A DNA stretch of 64,000 bases from Candidatus Muiribacterium halophilum (GCA_023228995.1 JALOAD010000002.1:106712-170711); one strand, 5' to 3'; positions 45,721-56,176 are shown, numbered from the stretch's first letter. Program-made: numbers and translations. Notes: generated by a model from the letters alone, not told the origin.

Positions 45721-48700
45721 TTCAATATGAAAATTATAGCTATCAGTATGAGCATTAATATCAGGCGAATAAACTGATTGTATTGTCGCAGGAGGAGCAA
45801 GTAAATTACCTTTTTTAGTTGCATATAATGTATATTTTATTTTTAAAGAACCATGAGGAAGCCAATCAAAGAAAAATCTTGTCGATGAATCTCTAATTTC
45901 CCTATAAAACCATAAAGGATTATATTGCCAAGAAGAAAGCAAATCTTTATTTTCAAATCCAGTAGGTTTAGGATCTTTTATATATACAAATTCAAGTTGT
46001 GAAGAAGTTTCAATAGTAAGTTCAACTTCAATATCAGTTGAAATATTAACAATATCATTTTCTTTTATTTGATAAAGAACTTCCTTACCATTATTATTCT
46101 TCTTTTTAATAAAATATTTTCTTGAAATGTTCACAAGATTATTTGAACTTTCATAAGTTTTACCTTGTGGAATATACATAGTTGTTAGAGAAGCGAAAAG
46201 ACTTCCTTTACCCTGTTTTTCAATTGAAGCATTCAGAAGATTTAAAGAATTTTTAACACTATTTTTTTCTTTAGAAATTAAAATTTTACTTACTTTAGAA
46301 AACGGATCAATAATAAATTCTTCTTTTTCTTCAGCCCAATTTATAAAAAGTTTATCTTCAGATAAAAGATTTGAGTTTAATTTCATACTTTCAAGAATTG
46401 CATAAATTGCTTTAACAGAATGATCAGGTGTATCCCAAGAATTACCTTTTCTATTCCATAAAAGCCATGTAACAAGATCTTTTATTCTATTATCATTTGG
46501 ATTGATTTTATTTAAAGCTCTTATTACCATGCAATGATTGTTTATTGTATCATTATACCATATCCATGAGTATTTTTCAGGAGTCCAGAATATTCCCTGT
46601 TCACTTTTTTCTGAATTATCCATAACAGCATCAATAATCTCTTTACCCATAGCTTTTCTGCCAATATTTGTAAGCATTATAGAAAACATTGTTTTGCCTA
46701 AAGGTGAAAGTGCATGTTTTCTTTTTTCAATATCTTCGCTCCATTTTTTTAAATATGTAATAAATCTTGAAGCACCTTTATATTCAGCACCATAATACTC
46801 AGAAATAACAAATCCAGCATAACATTGATACAAAATATCGTCTTTATTAAGTTTATCTTTTTTATTAAATTCATTTAAAATAAAATTTAAAGCTTTTTCA
46901 ATTGTTTTTTCAGGTAATTTAATATTATAAGAAATAACCTGTGAAAGATTTTCTAAAATATTCATTGTTGTATAGAGATTAGATTTTCCACCAGGAATCC
47001 AAGGAAATCCACCGTCGGAATTTTGAGAATTAACAAGTTTTTCAATAAAATATTCAGTATTTTCTGCAACTTTTTTGCTATCAGTTAAAGAAATAAGATT
47101 ATCTAATTTATAACCTTCAGAACGGGTTTTCCACGGGGTTTCATCAAAACTTAACATTTGTCTTGGATCTTTTTGTTCCCATGGAAGCAATATACTATGT
47201 CTTTCTTCAATAGTTGAGGATAATCTTGCAATTTCAGGATTTTTTTGAAATATATTATTTATTATTGCTAATGGTACAAATCTATAAGCAAAACTATTAG
47301 TTGAATAAACAGAATGATTTATTATATAAGGCATAGCACTTAAAAGGTTAATAACTGTATTTGGTTCAATTGATAAAACAGATTTTTCAATAGAAAACTT
47401 TTGAGAAGATGGAGTGTTTTTTAAAATTGTCTTAGAATTTCCATCAATAAGTTTAATATCAGATATAAGTAATCTTTCATAAGCTGGTAAAACAGGAAGA
47501 TAAACTATTTCAGTATCAGAAAGCTGATTTGATTTCACATTAAATATAATTTGCATATTATCAATAATATTATTGGGTTTTAAAGTAAAATTAAAAAACT
47601 TTGTTTCATTAGATTTAATAATATCATTTTGATTAGAAGAAGATAAAAGTATATCTTTTGTAATATCAATGTTTTTATTTAATATTTTAATATTTAAATT
47701 CGTATTCAAAGAATTTTCAGTATTATTTGCAACCATTGCTTGAATTTGAGCTGTATCATTTTCTCTTAAAAATCTTGGTATATCAGCTCTAATAGAAAGT
47801 TTTTTTTGAGCTATTATACTTTTTTGGGAATTAGCAATTCTCATATCTTTAGTATTTGCAAAAAGATGAAGTTTCCATCTAGTAAGCTGGTCTGGAAGTT
47901 TTATATTAAAATTAAAATTTCCATTTTTTGATATTATATGAGGTAAAAACAAAGCAGTATCATTAAATTCACTTCTTATATTGTCGGTATTTTCAGAAGA
48001 ACCCTCTTTTGGCTCGTTTTCAGACATTTCAAAAGAATCACTTTGAATAGATGCTGATTTTGACATTGAAAGTTCCATACTAGCACCTAATGTTGGCATA
48101 AATGAATGATAAGAATATCTTGTTCTCCATGTTTTTATTTGAGGAATAGAATAATTAATTTCTTTTTTTCTCATAGCAAGAAGTATACTTTTCATAATAC
48201 CAGTATCAACAAATATACTTGATACATAAGGATTAAACAAAGAATTATAAGATCTTTGATTTGATCTTATAAACCGCTGTAATGATAAAAAATCAGGAAG
48301 AGAATTTTTGCTATAATAATCAAGAGATTCATCATACATCAATGCTAGTATTTCACATATATCTGAATTAGAAATATTAACATTAACAATTTTTTCTTCA
48401 CCTGGTTCCATTTTATCAGGAATAGATTCTGTATAAATATCAAATAAAATATCTTTATCAATTATATTAATACTACTTTCCTCTTTAATTTGTTTTTTAT
48501 TTTTGTTGCCAAAAATATTAACTTTAATATTACCTCTATAATCATCAGGTAAAACAAATTTTTGAACATATTGATTTTTATTTTCTTTAATAAACCGATT
48601 TTCTACAAAAAAGTTATTTTTAAATATTTCAGTCCAATAAAAATAATTTTGACTAAAATCACCAGTTATAAATTTGATTTCATCACCTTTACTATAATTA

Positions 48701-51579
48701 TCATTTTGAAAAACTATTTTTCTATAATCTGGTAAAAATACATTATCTTCATCAATTACTGTGAATATACTAAAATTTTTTACATTTTGAGAACTCTCTT
48801 CAATTAAATAAACTCCCGCATTAGGATTTTCAATTTCTATATAGAGCGTTTTATCATTATGATATAAACTTTTTTTGTATAAAAAAGTTTTGTTACATTG
48901 TTCAGCAACTTTGTTTTTAAATTCATTTATATTGGAATTTTCATTAAAAATCTTGGTTAATTCATTATTATTTAATTTATAAACAGAATAATTTGAATTA
49001 ATCTTTTTGAAATTTTCATTAATATCCATAGCTTGTGAATTTAAAATGATTTTATCATTTTTAAAATAAAAATTTTTATCAAATGAATGAGTAAAGAAAA
49101 AATCTTCTTTACCAATTTTATAAGATTTTTCTTTTGTTATTTTTCTACCACCCTTATCCTGAGCTTCAACCCAAATTACATATTCAGTAAAATATGGTAT
49201 AAAAGATTTTTCTTTATCTTTAGAGTCTGGAATATCAATTATAAATGAAAATTCTCCATTTGAATCAGTTAGAGTATTTCCTGAACTAATTGTTTCAAAG
49301 TTTTGTTGTTGATTATAAAAATATCTATAAAAAAACGGAATATATTTACGACTTCTTAATTCATATTTCAAATTAGTTTGTTGAGAAGATTCGCCTGAAT
49401 AATATTTAACATTTCCAAGAATTTTAATTTTTTCGTTATATTTCCAAATGCCTTCTGTTTTTAAAATATTTACTTCATAAGATGGTTTTTTATATTCTTC
49501 AACTTTAAAGTTTTTGGAATTTTGAATATTTCTATTATTTACACTTGTAGAAACAATTATACTATAATTACCAAGCTGTTTTCCTTTTGGAATTTTAAAA
49601 TCAAAAGAATAACTACCCATATTATTTAATTTACTTTTTTCAGTGTGAATTGTTTTATAATTAGGATCTTTTACATCAATTTGAACATTATTACCATTAA
49701 GAACATAATAACCAGAAGAAGTTTTCTTTACAGCTAATACCTTAATAAAAACATTATCACCTGGTCTATAAATTGCTCTATCCTGAAAAATAAAAACTTG
49801 TCCAGCTTCAGGATTATAGTAAGAAAAATATGAAGGAGAATTAGCATAAGCATAATTACCTTTACTTTCAGATATAGAACTTAAATTAAATGTACTATTA
49901 TAATGTTTAAAACCTGTTTCAATATTTTCTGATATTTCATAATAACCATTATTATCGGAATACATATTTAATTTTTTTTCTGTATTTTGAGTTCCGCTTT
50001 CAGTAATTATAAAATTAGTATTACTATATTGAGGAAGACCAGTAATATTGTTTAAAGTATATAATCTAAATATACTATCATTTACAACTTGTTTTTTATT
50101 AGTATCTAAATATGTTTTTGTATTATTTTCTGTTTTTAAAGTACATGCAGAAGTTATATATGAATATAAATCAGTTTTATTATAAAAACAAATAGATGAA
50201 AGAGAATTTCCAGGATCAAAACTGTCTTTTTCAGATATTGCAAAAATATAAAGTCCATTTGAATCTATTTTATCTTTAAATGATAAATTATAAGGATAAA
50301 ATCTTTTATAATCATTTACTTTTTCTTTCCATGTAAAATCAGGATTTATAGATACAAGTATTTTTTTTACCCATTCTTTATCAGGAGATTGAAGAAGATT
50401 TTCCCAAGAATTAAAATGAAAATTATCTTTATTAAATTTTTCAATTTCATAATAGTATTTTTCAGGAGTTATTTTCCAAGCATAAAAGTAATAATCAGTT
50501 ATATTTTTAGAGTAAACATTTATTTTTCCATTATCAATATTCATATTAAGAGCAGGTAATTTAAGATTATTAATAGCTTTAGAAGCTTTAATTGCAAAAT
50601 TACCAGTAAAATTTGATTCAACATAAGTAAATAATGAATAAGCTTTTTCTAAATCATTAATCTGTTGATAAATAGCTGAAGCTTCATACAAAGCATGAGA
50701 TTTTGAGTTTTTCTCAGTAAAACTTTGAGCTATTTTTTCAAGCTCAATAGCTATTTTTAATATAAATTTATTGTAATCAGTCTTTCCATTAAAAAAAGAA
50801 TTTTTCCTTTCAAGTAAATTATAAACTTTCCATCTTTCACTAGCATTTTCACGATTTTTTATAAAATTTGTAGAAGCATATTTAGTAAGTTGAAGTATTA
50901 AAATATTTTTATCTTCTTCAAAATCAACATTTCCCTCATCAAAAAAAATATTATCAATATCATTTGTTTTAGGAGATTTTTTTACTAAATATAAATTATT
51001 ATTATTTTTTAAAAATTCTGTAAATCTGTAAATATAAAGATCAAAAAGTGAAGAAAATCTATCTTTCTCAAAAAGATCAGTTGTAAAAAAATATGAAAGT
51101 TCATTAATATCCATTTTTGAAGTTGTGTTCGAAATAACAAAAAGATCTTTAAAACAATGTAATATTTTATCATTTATTTGATCTTTTGAAAGTTCCCAAG
51201 GAGAATTTTTTATTTCTTCATATTCAACAGTTTCTATAATTGAATTATATTGCATTTGGAAATTTTGAAGCATTTCAATTTTTAAAAATAAAAAAATAGC
51301 AAGATTTCTAGTGTTTAAAGGATATGAAACTTTTAATATTTCTTTAGTTGCTTCTCCATATTTAAATAAATGACCTAGACTTTCAATATATCTAAAAAAT
51401 GTTTTTAATTTAATAAATTCATCATTATTATTAGTATAAATATTGTAATAAATATCCTTAGCATTATTATACTGACCTTTTTCAAACAATTTATCAGCAT
51501 CTTCTATTGTATCTGCAAAAGTAGATATACAAACAAAAATCATAATTAAAAATAAGTATTTTTTTATAATATTAAGCAT
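45715..51579 (-). CDS. Bacterial alpha-2-macroglobulin family protein without a thioester
   Basis: A 1954-residue exported protein. After a signal peptide (LFLIMIFVCISTFAD), residues 25-340 are TPR-like. MG domains follow, including the MG2-type QDRAIYRPGDNVFIKVLAVKK near residue 597. A long bait-like region precedes the A2M block (DTALFLPHIISKNGNFNFNIKLPDQLTRWKLHLFA) and an alpha-helical thioester-domain fold (SDGGFPWIPGGK). Where thioester members have a CxEQ motif, this protein reads LLSAMPYIINHSVYSTNSFAY, with no Cys or Gln pair. It probably traps or clamps proteases in the periplasm without covalent bonding. AAGGAG precedes the ATG. No pbpC partner; the C11 protease gene lies upstream. 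Confidence 0.9.
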   Translation of the reverse strand: MLNIIKKYLFLIMIFVCISTFADTIEDADKLFEKGQYNNAKDIYYNIYTNNNDEFIKLKTFFRYIESLGHLFKYGEATKEILKVSYPLNTRNLAIFLFLKIEMLQNFQMQYNSIIETVEYEEIKNSPWELSKDQINDKILHCFKDLFVISNTTSKMDINELSYFFTTDLFEKDRFSSLFDLYIYRFTEFLKNNNNLYLVKKSPKTNDIDNIFFDEGNVDFEEDKNILILQLTKYASTNFIKNRENASERWKVYNLLERKNSFFNGKTDYNKFILKIAIELEKIAQSFTEKNSKSHALYEASAIYQQINDLEKAYSLFTYVESNFTGNFAIKASKAINNLKLPALNMNIDNGKINVYSKNITDYYFYAWKITPEKYYYEIEKFNKDNFHFNSWENLLQSPDKEWVKKILVSINPDFTWKEKVNDYKRFYPYNLSFKDKIDSNGLYIFAISEKDSFDPGNSLSSICFYNKTDLYSYITSACTLKTENNTKTYLDTNKKQVVNDSIFRLYTLNNITGLPQYSNTNFIITESGTQNTEKKLNMYSDNNGYYEISENIETGFKHYNSTFNLSSISESKGNYAYANSPSYFSYYNPEAGQVFIFQDRAIYRPGDNVFIKVLAVKKTSSGYYVLNGNNVQIDVKDPNYKTIHTEKSKLNNMGSYSFDFKIPKGKQLGNYSIIVSTSVNNRNIQNSKNFKVEEYKKPSYEVNILKTEGIWKYNEKIKILGNVKYYSGESSQQTNLKYELRSRKYIPFFYRYFYNQQQNFETISSGNTLTDSNGEFSFIIDIPDSKDKEKSFIPYFTEYVIWVEAQDKGGRKITKEKSYKIGKEDFFFTHSFDKNFYFKNDKIILNSQAMDINENFKKINSNYSVYKLNNNELTKIFNENSNINEFKNKVAEQCNKTFLYKKSLYHNDKTLYIEIENPNAGVYLIEESSQNVKNFSIFTVIDEDNVFLPDYRKIVFQNDNYSKGDEIKFITGDFSQNYFYWTEIFKNNFFVENRFIKENKNQYVQKFVLPDDYRGNIKVNIFGNKNKKQIKEESSINIIDKDILFDIYTESIPDKMEPGEEKIVNVNISNSDICEILALMYDESLDYYSKNSLPDFLSLQRFIRSNQRSYNSLFNPYVSSIFVDTGIMKSILLAMRKKEINYSIPQIKTWRTRYSYHSFMPTLGASMELSMSKSASIQSDSFEMSENEPKEGSSENTDNIRSEFNDTALFLPHIISKNGNFNFNIKLPDQLTRWKLHLFANTKDMRIANSQKSIIAQKKLSIRADIPRFLRENDTAQIQAMVANNTENSLNTNLNIKILNKNIDITKDILLSSSNQNDIIKSNETKFFNFTLKPNNIIDNMQIIFNVKSNQLSDTEIVYLPVLPAYERLLISDIKLIDGNSKTILKNTPSSQKFSIEKSVLSIEPNTVINLLSAMPYIINHSVYSTNSFAYRFVPLAIINNIFQKNPEIARLSSTIEERHSILLPWEQKDPRQMLSFDETPWKTRSEGYKLDNLISLTDSKKVAENTEYFIEKLVNSQNSDGGFPWIPGGKSNLYTTMNILENLSQVISYNIKLPEKTIEKALNFILNEFNKKDKLNKDDILYQCYAGFVISEYYGAEYKGASRFITYLKKWSEDIEKRKHALSPLGKTMFSIMLTNIGRKAMGKEIIDAVMDNSEKSEQGIFWTPEKYSWIWYNDTINNHCMVIRALNKINPNDNRIKDLVTWLLWNRKGNSWDTPDHSVKAIYAILESMKLNSNLLSEDKLFINWAEEKEEFIIDPFSKVSKILISKEKNSVKNSLNLLNASIEKQGKGSLFASLTTMYIPQGKTYESSNNLVNISRKYFIKKKNNNGKEVLYQIKENDIVNISTDIEVELTIETSSQLEFVYIKDPKPTGFENKDLLSSWQYNPLWFYREIRDSSTRFFFDWLPHGSLKIKYTLYATKKGNLLAPPATIQSVYSPDINAHTDSYNFHIEN

Positions 51580-51782
51580 AAATATAACTCCTTAAAGCTA
51601 TGTTTGATTATTAAATCATTTTGATAATAATAACAGAAATAAATGCTAAAATAAAATGAAAGAAAATGATTAAATTAATTATCTTGACTAATATAGATAA
51701 TGCCTGTGAAATAGCGAAAGGGTTAAGTAGTGAGATAGAAAAATCAAGAACAAAAAAGGTAGAGAGAAAAAAGGTTTTGTAA

Positions 51783-51815
51783 AAAAAAAGCGGGAAATAT
51801 ATTCCCGCTTTTTTT
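51783..51815. terminator. Terminator after the C11 peptidase gene
   Basis: GCGGGAA (51790-51796) / TTCCCGC (51802-51808) with an A-run before and a T-run after; 28 bases past the stop. It can act on both strands. The rest of the 51580-51835 spacer holds nothing I can support. Confidence 0.88.
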
Positions 51816-51835
51816 ATAAAAATCACACTCTGAGT

Positions 51836-53275
51836 TTATTCAGCTGAAGCAGTTTCAACAGTTTCAACAGGATCAGGTTCAATATCAAAAGAACTATCAG
51901 GAAGAACTTCCATAGTCTTAATATAAGTGTCAAAAAGAGTATTTATTTCTTTACCCATTTCTGAAGTTGCAAAATCAAGACCATTTACATAATAAGTATA
52001 TTCTCTAAAAGATCTTCTGTGAATATTACCATCTTTTTTAACTCTGTAATAATATGGCATATAAATTGCTACACCATTAACACCGTTTTTCCATGCTTCA
52101 TCACCCATAGCAACATTTTTAACAATTGTTCTATTTATTTTAGATATAGCATTATCAATTTTTTCAGCAGTAACTATAGCTAATAGTTTTTCATTATCTT
52201 TTATCTTTTTAAGAAAATCAATAAGATCTATAAATGTATCATCTGAAAAATACACAGCATTAAATAAAGCACTATGATATTCAATCATAAGGTCAATATT
52301 TTTTGACATATCTTCAGCATCGGTTTTTGCGTTTATTGCTTTAAAAACTTCAGCTATAGCTTCATTAACACCTTCTGATTTAAGAGTTTCAAGTTCTATA
52401 GAAGATAAACAAGCTTTAGCTTTACCATTATAAGCTTCATAATAAGAATCAATCATTTTTTCTGAGTAACCCTTACCTTTTTCCGCAACACCAGCTTCCT
52501 GCATTGATTTGTCTTTTAAATACTGTAAAATATCATTATAAGTAAAACCATGACCTGGTATAACTTCTTCAGAAGAAACAATATAACCAATATTTTTACC
52601 AGCAAAATCATGATTTATTTCGTACATTCCCATAAGACATGCGTCAAATGATATTATATTAAGTTTAATTTCATCTTTTGCATTTTCAGCAATTTGATTT
52701 ACAACTCTAGCAAATACTAAACCTAAAGTATCTCTAAGTTCTTTTATTTTCATCATACTGTGTTCGCCAACAACACCTGCATTATCATCAACAATAACAC
52801 CTTTTACACCAGCACCATGAGTACCAATATCAAGATGATAGTTTTCAGCAGGATAATTTTTTATAACACCTTTAATGAATTTTTCAAGATTTTTTGGTTT
52901 ACCTGAATCAAATATACCAGCTTCAAAACCAAGATCTTTTGTAATATCTTTAGATACTAAAGTTCTATTAACTCCAGCTTCATCTTTTGTGATATAATAA
53001 ATTTTCATACCACTGTTTTCAGCATTAGTTTTTGTAATGCCTTCTTGTCCATAAACCCATTCTCCAGTCCATCTGTCAAAAAGAACTATTACATTAAATA
53101 CACCTTCTTCTGACCCAACTGCTTCCATTTCATTGATATCCTGAAGAAGTGCACTGTCAAGATTGTTATCACCAGCGATATATACCATAACAGTCCATTT
53201 TGCTTTACTAGCTTCAGAGTATGAAATCAGGCAGAGAGTAAGAATCATAATCATCAATAAAAGTTTTTTGTTCAT
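51836..53275 (-). CDS. Clostripain-family (C11) cysteine peptidase
   Basis: A 479-residue exported protein with a signal peptide ending near CLISYSEA. The C11 core is clear: KWTVMVYIAGDNNLDSALLQ, the catalytic His in YHLDIGTHGAGVKG and the catalytic Cys in NIISFDACLMGMYEI, followed by IVSSEEVIPGHGFTY. Active members cleave after Arg or Lys, often after self-processing. It has its own promoter and an SD-like GGGGGAG, and is followed by a terminator. The A2M gene lies next downstream on the same strand but in a separate transcript; A2M proteins can guard the cell against such proteases. Confidence 0.93.
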   Translation of the reverse strand: MNKKLLLMIMILTLCLISYSEASKAKWTVMVYIAGDNNLDSALLQDINEMEAVGSEEGVFNVIVLFDRWTGEWVYGQEGITKTNAENSGMKIYYITKDEAGVNRTLVSKDITKDLGFEAGIFDSGKPKNLEKFIKGVIKNYPAENYHLDIGTHGAGVKGVIVDDNAGVVGEHSMMKIKELRDTLGLVFARVVNQIAENAKDEIKLNIISFDACLMGMYEINHDFAGKNIGYIVSSEEVIPGHGFTYNDILQYLKDKSMQEAGVAEKGKGYSEKMIDSYYEAYNGKAKACLSSIELETLKSEGVNEAIAEVFKAINAKTDAEDMSKNIDLMIEYHSALFNAVYFSDDTFIDLIDFLKKIKDNEKLLAIVTAEKIDNAISKINRTIVKNVAMGDEAWKNGVNGVAIYMPYYYRVKKDGNIHRRSFREYTYYVNGLDFATSEMGKEINTLFDTYIKTMEVLPDSSFDIEPDPVETVETASAE

Positions 53276-53307
53276 AATGTCTCCCCCTTTTTATTAATCC
53301 TAATTTA

Positions 53308-53336
53308 ATTATAGTCGTTATTTGCAAATGTCGCAA
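53308..53336 (-). promoter_or_regulatory. Predicted promoter of the C11 peptidase gene
   Basis: Minus strand TTGCGA (53336-53331), 17 bases, TATAAT (53313-53308). Confidence 0.6.
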
Positions 53337-53345
53337 TAAGTTTTT

Positions 53346-54110
53346 TTATTCAGAAGCACCAGAAGAAGGAATTACCTCAGCTTTTGCTTTAAAAACGATA
53401 ACTCTTTCATCTTCAGTAAAAAATATGATTTTTTCACCATGAACTTTATCACCAGTTTTTCTTTCTATTGAAGCATTACCAACAATTTCTATTCTATTTT
53501 CACCTTCAAAAAAAATAAGTCTATCTCCATAAGCTGTAGAATCGACTCTTTCAATTCTAACATTACCAATTGCAAGAGCTTTTCCAGTGTTATTGTAATA
53601 AGTTAAATTATCGCAAAAAAGATTATAATCAAGTTCTTGTTTTCCATCGACAAACTTGAATCTTTCTATTTTAACATTATCATCAACAACAACTCTATCT
53701 TCTTTAATATAGTTTACAACTCTTTTACCAGTAATTTTGGATTTACCAATAACAGTTTCTTTAGTATCTTTAATAGTTTCGTTGATTATAGGTTCGCCAG
53801 TTGCAACTGCTTTTTCTTCATCCATATAATAAATCATTTTATTACATTCAAGTGTATATTTTTCTTGAACAAGTTTTACATTAATATAAGCTTCCATTAA
53901 ATTTTTTTCTTCATCAACTTTCCCTTGTCCTGCGGTTAAAGTATAACTAGGATTTATAACTTTAAAATCACCTCGAATATAGCGAATACTTCCTAAAAAT
54001 TCCATAACCTTGCCAGTTATTTCAGAATTTTTCATAAAATCATCAGCACTAAATACATTAATACTGTATATTAAAAATATAAAAATAAAACCTTTTAATC
54101 GAATTTTCAT
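53346..54110 (-). CDS. lptA: LptA/OstA-like periplasmic LPS transport protein
   Basis: A 254-residue protein with a signal peptide (FIFIFLIYSINVFSA). The mature region is a repeating beta-jellyroll of the OstA type: repeats such as VDEEKNLMEAYINVKLVQEKYTLECNKMIYYMDEEKAVATGEP and LTYYNNTGKALAIGNVRIERVDS are typical of LptA, which bridges the periplasm for LPS. It is longer than E. coli LptA (about 185 residues), with apparently two OstA modules. It follows lptC by nine bases. lptB, lptD, lptF and lptG are not in the window. Confidence 0.87.
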   Translation of the reverse strand: MKIRLKGFIFIFLIYSINVFSADDFMKNSEITGKVMEFLGSIRYIRGDFKVINPSYTLTAGQGKVDEEKNLMEAYINVKLVQEKYTLECNKMIYYMDEEKAVATGEPIINETIKDTKETVIGKSKITGKRVVNYIKEDRVVVDDNVKIERFKFVDGKQELDYNLFCDNLTYYNNTGKALAIGNVRIERVDSTAYGDRLIFFEGENRIEIVGNASIERKTGDKVHGEKIIFFTEDERVIVFKAKAEVIPSSGASE

Positions 54111-54119
54111 AACTTAGCC

Positions 54120-54668
54120 TCATTTTTTAGTAACAATTTTTACATTATTTAAAATTCTTGCTCTTTTTAATTTCAAATTTGATTCAAGCCCTTTACCTGT
54201 TGTTATCTTATCTTTTTCGTCAATTGTAATTTCTTGATGAGTATATATTCTTTCTTTTTTTATATTATAAAACAATTCTGATGTAAAAAGCGATGTATCA
54301 GGTTCATTTGTTACAATTACATTGCCTGAAAAGACAACATTTGTTCCTGTTCCATCAAGCGATGCAGTATTTGATGTAATCTGTGCAGTAGTTTTGTCTG
54401 ATGAAAAAATTTCACCAGTGCAATCATACAATGTTACAGCATTATTCAATACATCTCTGTGTAAACTTTTTCCTCTAAGCTCTGCTGCTTTTTCATTAGT
54501 TTCTTCATTAAAAGCATGGATTACACATTGTTGTATATTAGTTCTTGGAGCATTATCAATATTAAGCATTCCTTCATCCATATAATAAAGTGTAACAAAA
54601 ATAAAAACAAGAAAATATGGAAAAGCTGTCTTGGCTATTTTATATAATAATTTCAAAGTAAACCCCAC
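54120..54668 (-). CDS. lptC: LptC-like LPS transport protein
   Basis: A 182-residue protein with one N-terminal transmembrane helix (AFPYFLVFIFVTLYYM) and a periplasmic OstA-like domain (SLDGTGTNVVFSGNVIVTNEPDTSLFTSELFYNIKKERIYTHQEI). This is the LptC layout: a single membrane anchor receiving LPS from LptFG and passing it to LptA. It overlaps the lpxL-type gene by 16 bases and precedes lptA, so the four genes form a tight unit. Confidence 0.88.
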   Translation of the reverse strand: MGFTLKLLYKIAKTAFPYFLVFIFVTLYYMDEGMLNIDNAPRTNIQQCVIHAFNEETNEKAAELRGKSLHRDVLNNAVTLYDCTGEIFSSDKTTAQITSNTASLDGTGTNVVFSGNVIVTNEPDTSLFTSELFYNIKKERIYTHQEITIDEKDKITTGKGLESNLKLKRARILNNVKIVTKK

Positions 54669-55531
54669 CTATTATGAAACCACGCCCATTGTTCGGGATA
54701 AAGACTGATTATTTGTGTATAATTTTCATTTATATTTTCTAAAATTACATTTGTCTTATATTTAATTTTTCCGTTTTTTGGAATATTTATATTTTCAAAT
54801 TTTATATTAAAAAATGGTTTTTTCTTTCTAATTGCAAATGCAGAAATAATTGAAGCTTTTGATTTTAAGGCAAATATTGCCGGTCCTTTTGGTGTTTTTG
54901 CAGGTCTTCCGAGAAAATCAATATCTATTCCGTCATTTCCTGGATTTTGATCTGCAAGTATTATAAGAATCTCATTTCTTTTTAAAGCATTTATTGAACC
55001 ATGATATGCATTGCTATTATCAATAAGTTTAACTTTATTCATTTTTCTTAGTCTTTTTATTACTTTATCGTATTTTTCAGATGATGGTTTTCTGTATATA
55101 GCATTTACTTTATAATTGTTTTTACCAAGATAAGTACCAAGAAGTTCCCAATTGCCAATATGACCAGTAATAATTATTAAACCATTACCTTTTTTTAAAC
55201 TTTCATCAATTAATTCAGCATTTTGAGTTTTAATATAATAATTTGCATCTTCTTTTTTCATCATTGCAAATTTTATAAACTCAACAAATGTGAAACACAT
55301 ATTTTGAATTACTTTTGAAAATAATTTTTCAGCATCTTTTTTTATTGCAGTAAATGAAACATTAGCAACAGTTATAAGTTTTTCTTTTTCAATAAAAGGA
55401 ATAAAAAGTTTTGAAACCAATCCTGCAATTTTATATGAAGTTGAAAAATTAGCTCTTTTAAATATATCAATAAGACTAAGAGCAAATCCATATACAATAT
55501 ATCTTTTTAAATTATTCAATCTATGCTTCAT
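54653..55531 (-). CDS. lpxL: Lipid A biosynthesis acyltransferase (LpxL/HtrB family)
   Basis: A 292-residue protein of the LpxL/LpxM family, which adds secondary acyl chains to lipid A at the inner membrane. The catalytic HxxxxE motif is IITGHIGNWELLG. DQNPGNDGIDIDFLGRPAKTPKGPAIFALKSKA is the conserved downstream region, and YPEQWAWFHNRW the family-typical ending. An N-terminal hydrophobic helix anchors it. Which position it acylates cannot be told. It overlaps kdsC by 11 bases and lptC by 16. Confidence 0.93.
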   Translation of the reverse strand: MKHRLNNLKRYIVYGFALSLIDIFKRANFSTSYKIAGLVSKLFIPFIEKEKLITVANVSFTAIKKDAEKLFSKVIQNMCFTFVEFIKFAMMKKEDANYYIKTQNAELIDESLKKGNGLIIITGHIGNWELLGTYLGKNNYKVNAIYRKPSSEKYDKVIKRLRKMNKVKLIDNSNAYHGSINALKRNEILIILADQNPGNDGIDIDFLGRPAKTPKGPAIFALKSKASIISAFAIRKKKPFFNIKFENINIPKNGKIKYKTNVILENINENYTQIISLYPEQWAWFHNRWGLL

Positions 55532-56018
55532 AGTGTTTTAATGCCTTTTCATACAAATTATTTAATTTTAATATATGGTCAATACATTCTCTAACTGCAC
55601 CATTACCACCATTTTTAATTGATATAAATTCACATACTTTTTTTACTTCATCAACAGAATCAGCTGTTGTCATAGGAAGTTTTACATATTTCATACATGA
55701 TAAATCATTAATATCGTCTCCAATATAAGCAATTTCATCTTTATCTATTTTATATTTAATACAAAGATTTTTCAATATATCAAGCTTTTTATTAGAACCC
55801 TGATAAACATCAGTAATACCAAGTTCTATAGCTCTTTTTTGTACAATTTCAGAAGTTCTTCCAGTTATTATAACAAATTTAATACCTAATCTATTTGCAA
55901 GAGTAATTCCCATTCCATCTTTAACATTAAACTGTTTAATTTCTTCACCAGCAGATGTATAATAAATATTCCCATCTGTTAAAGTTCCATCTACATCAAG
56001 AACAATCATCTTTATCAT
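55521..56018 (-). CDS. kdsC: KDO-8-phosphate phosphatase (KdsC)
   Basis: A 165-residue C0-type HAD phosphatase that removes phosphate from KDO-8-phosphate, giving the KDO of the LPS inner core. Motif I is MIVLDVDGTLTDG, motif II IITGRTSE, and motif IV AYIGDDINDLSCM. The tail block NGGNGAVRECIDHIL is typical of KdsC. The ATG follows AAAGGAG. It heads the kdsC-lpxL-lptC-lptA operon, whose genes overlap or nearly touch. Confidence 0.95.
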   Translation of the reverse strand: MIKMIVLDVDGTLTDGNIYYTSAGEEIKQFNVKDGMGITLANRLGIKFVIITGRTSEIVQKRAIELGITDVYQGSNKKLDILKNLCIKYKIDKDEIAYIGDDINDLSCMKYVKLPMTTADSVDEVKKVCEFISIKNGGNGAVRECIDHILKLNNLYEKALKHYEA

Positions 56019-56176
56019 AAAATAACTCCTTTATAAATTCAGAATTAACGACTATGAAATAAAATGTTCACTAAACATTTTTTTGTCTAATTAACACAAC
56101 TAAAGTTGTAATTAATGTGATTTCGTCGCAATGTGACCTCATCACTAATTAAATGCAAAGCATCGCTAATCATTAA
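56019..56176. other. Spacer with a series of small hairpins
   Basis: AATGTTC-ACT-AAACATT, ACAACT-AA-AGTTGT and ATGC-AAA-GCAT pairs separated by AATTAA-type links. Similar pairs occur at 100-180 and 40030-40100. No gene. Confidence 0.45.

Noticed and set aside
51611-51826. 71-residue hydrophobic reading frame
   Set aside because: It runs through a terminator, has no SD and is low complexity.
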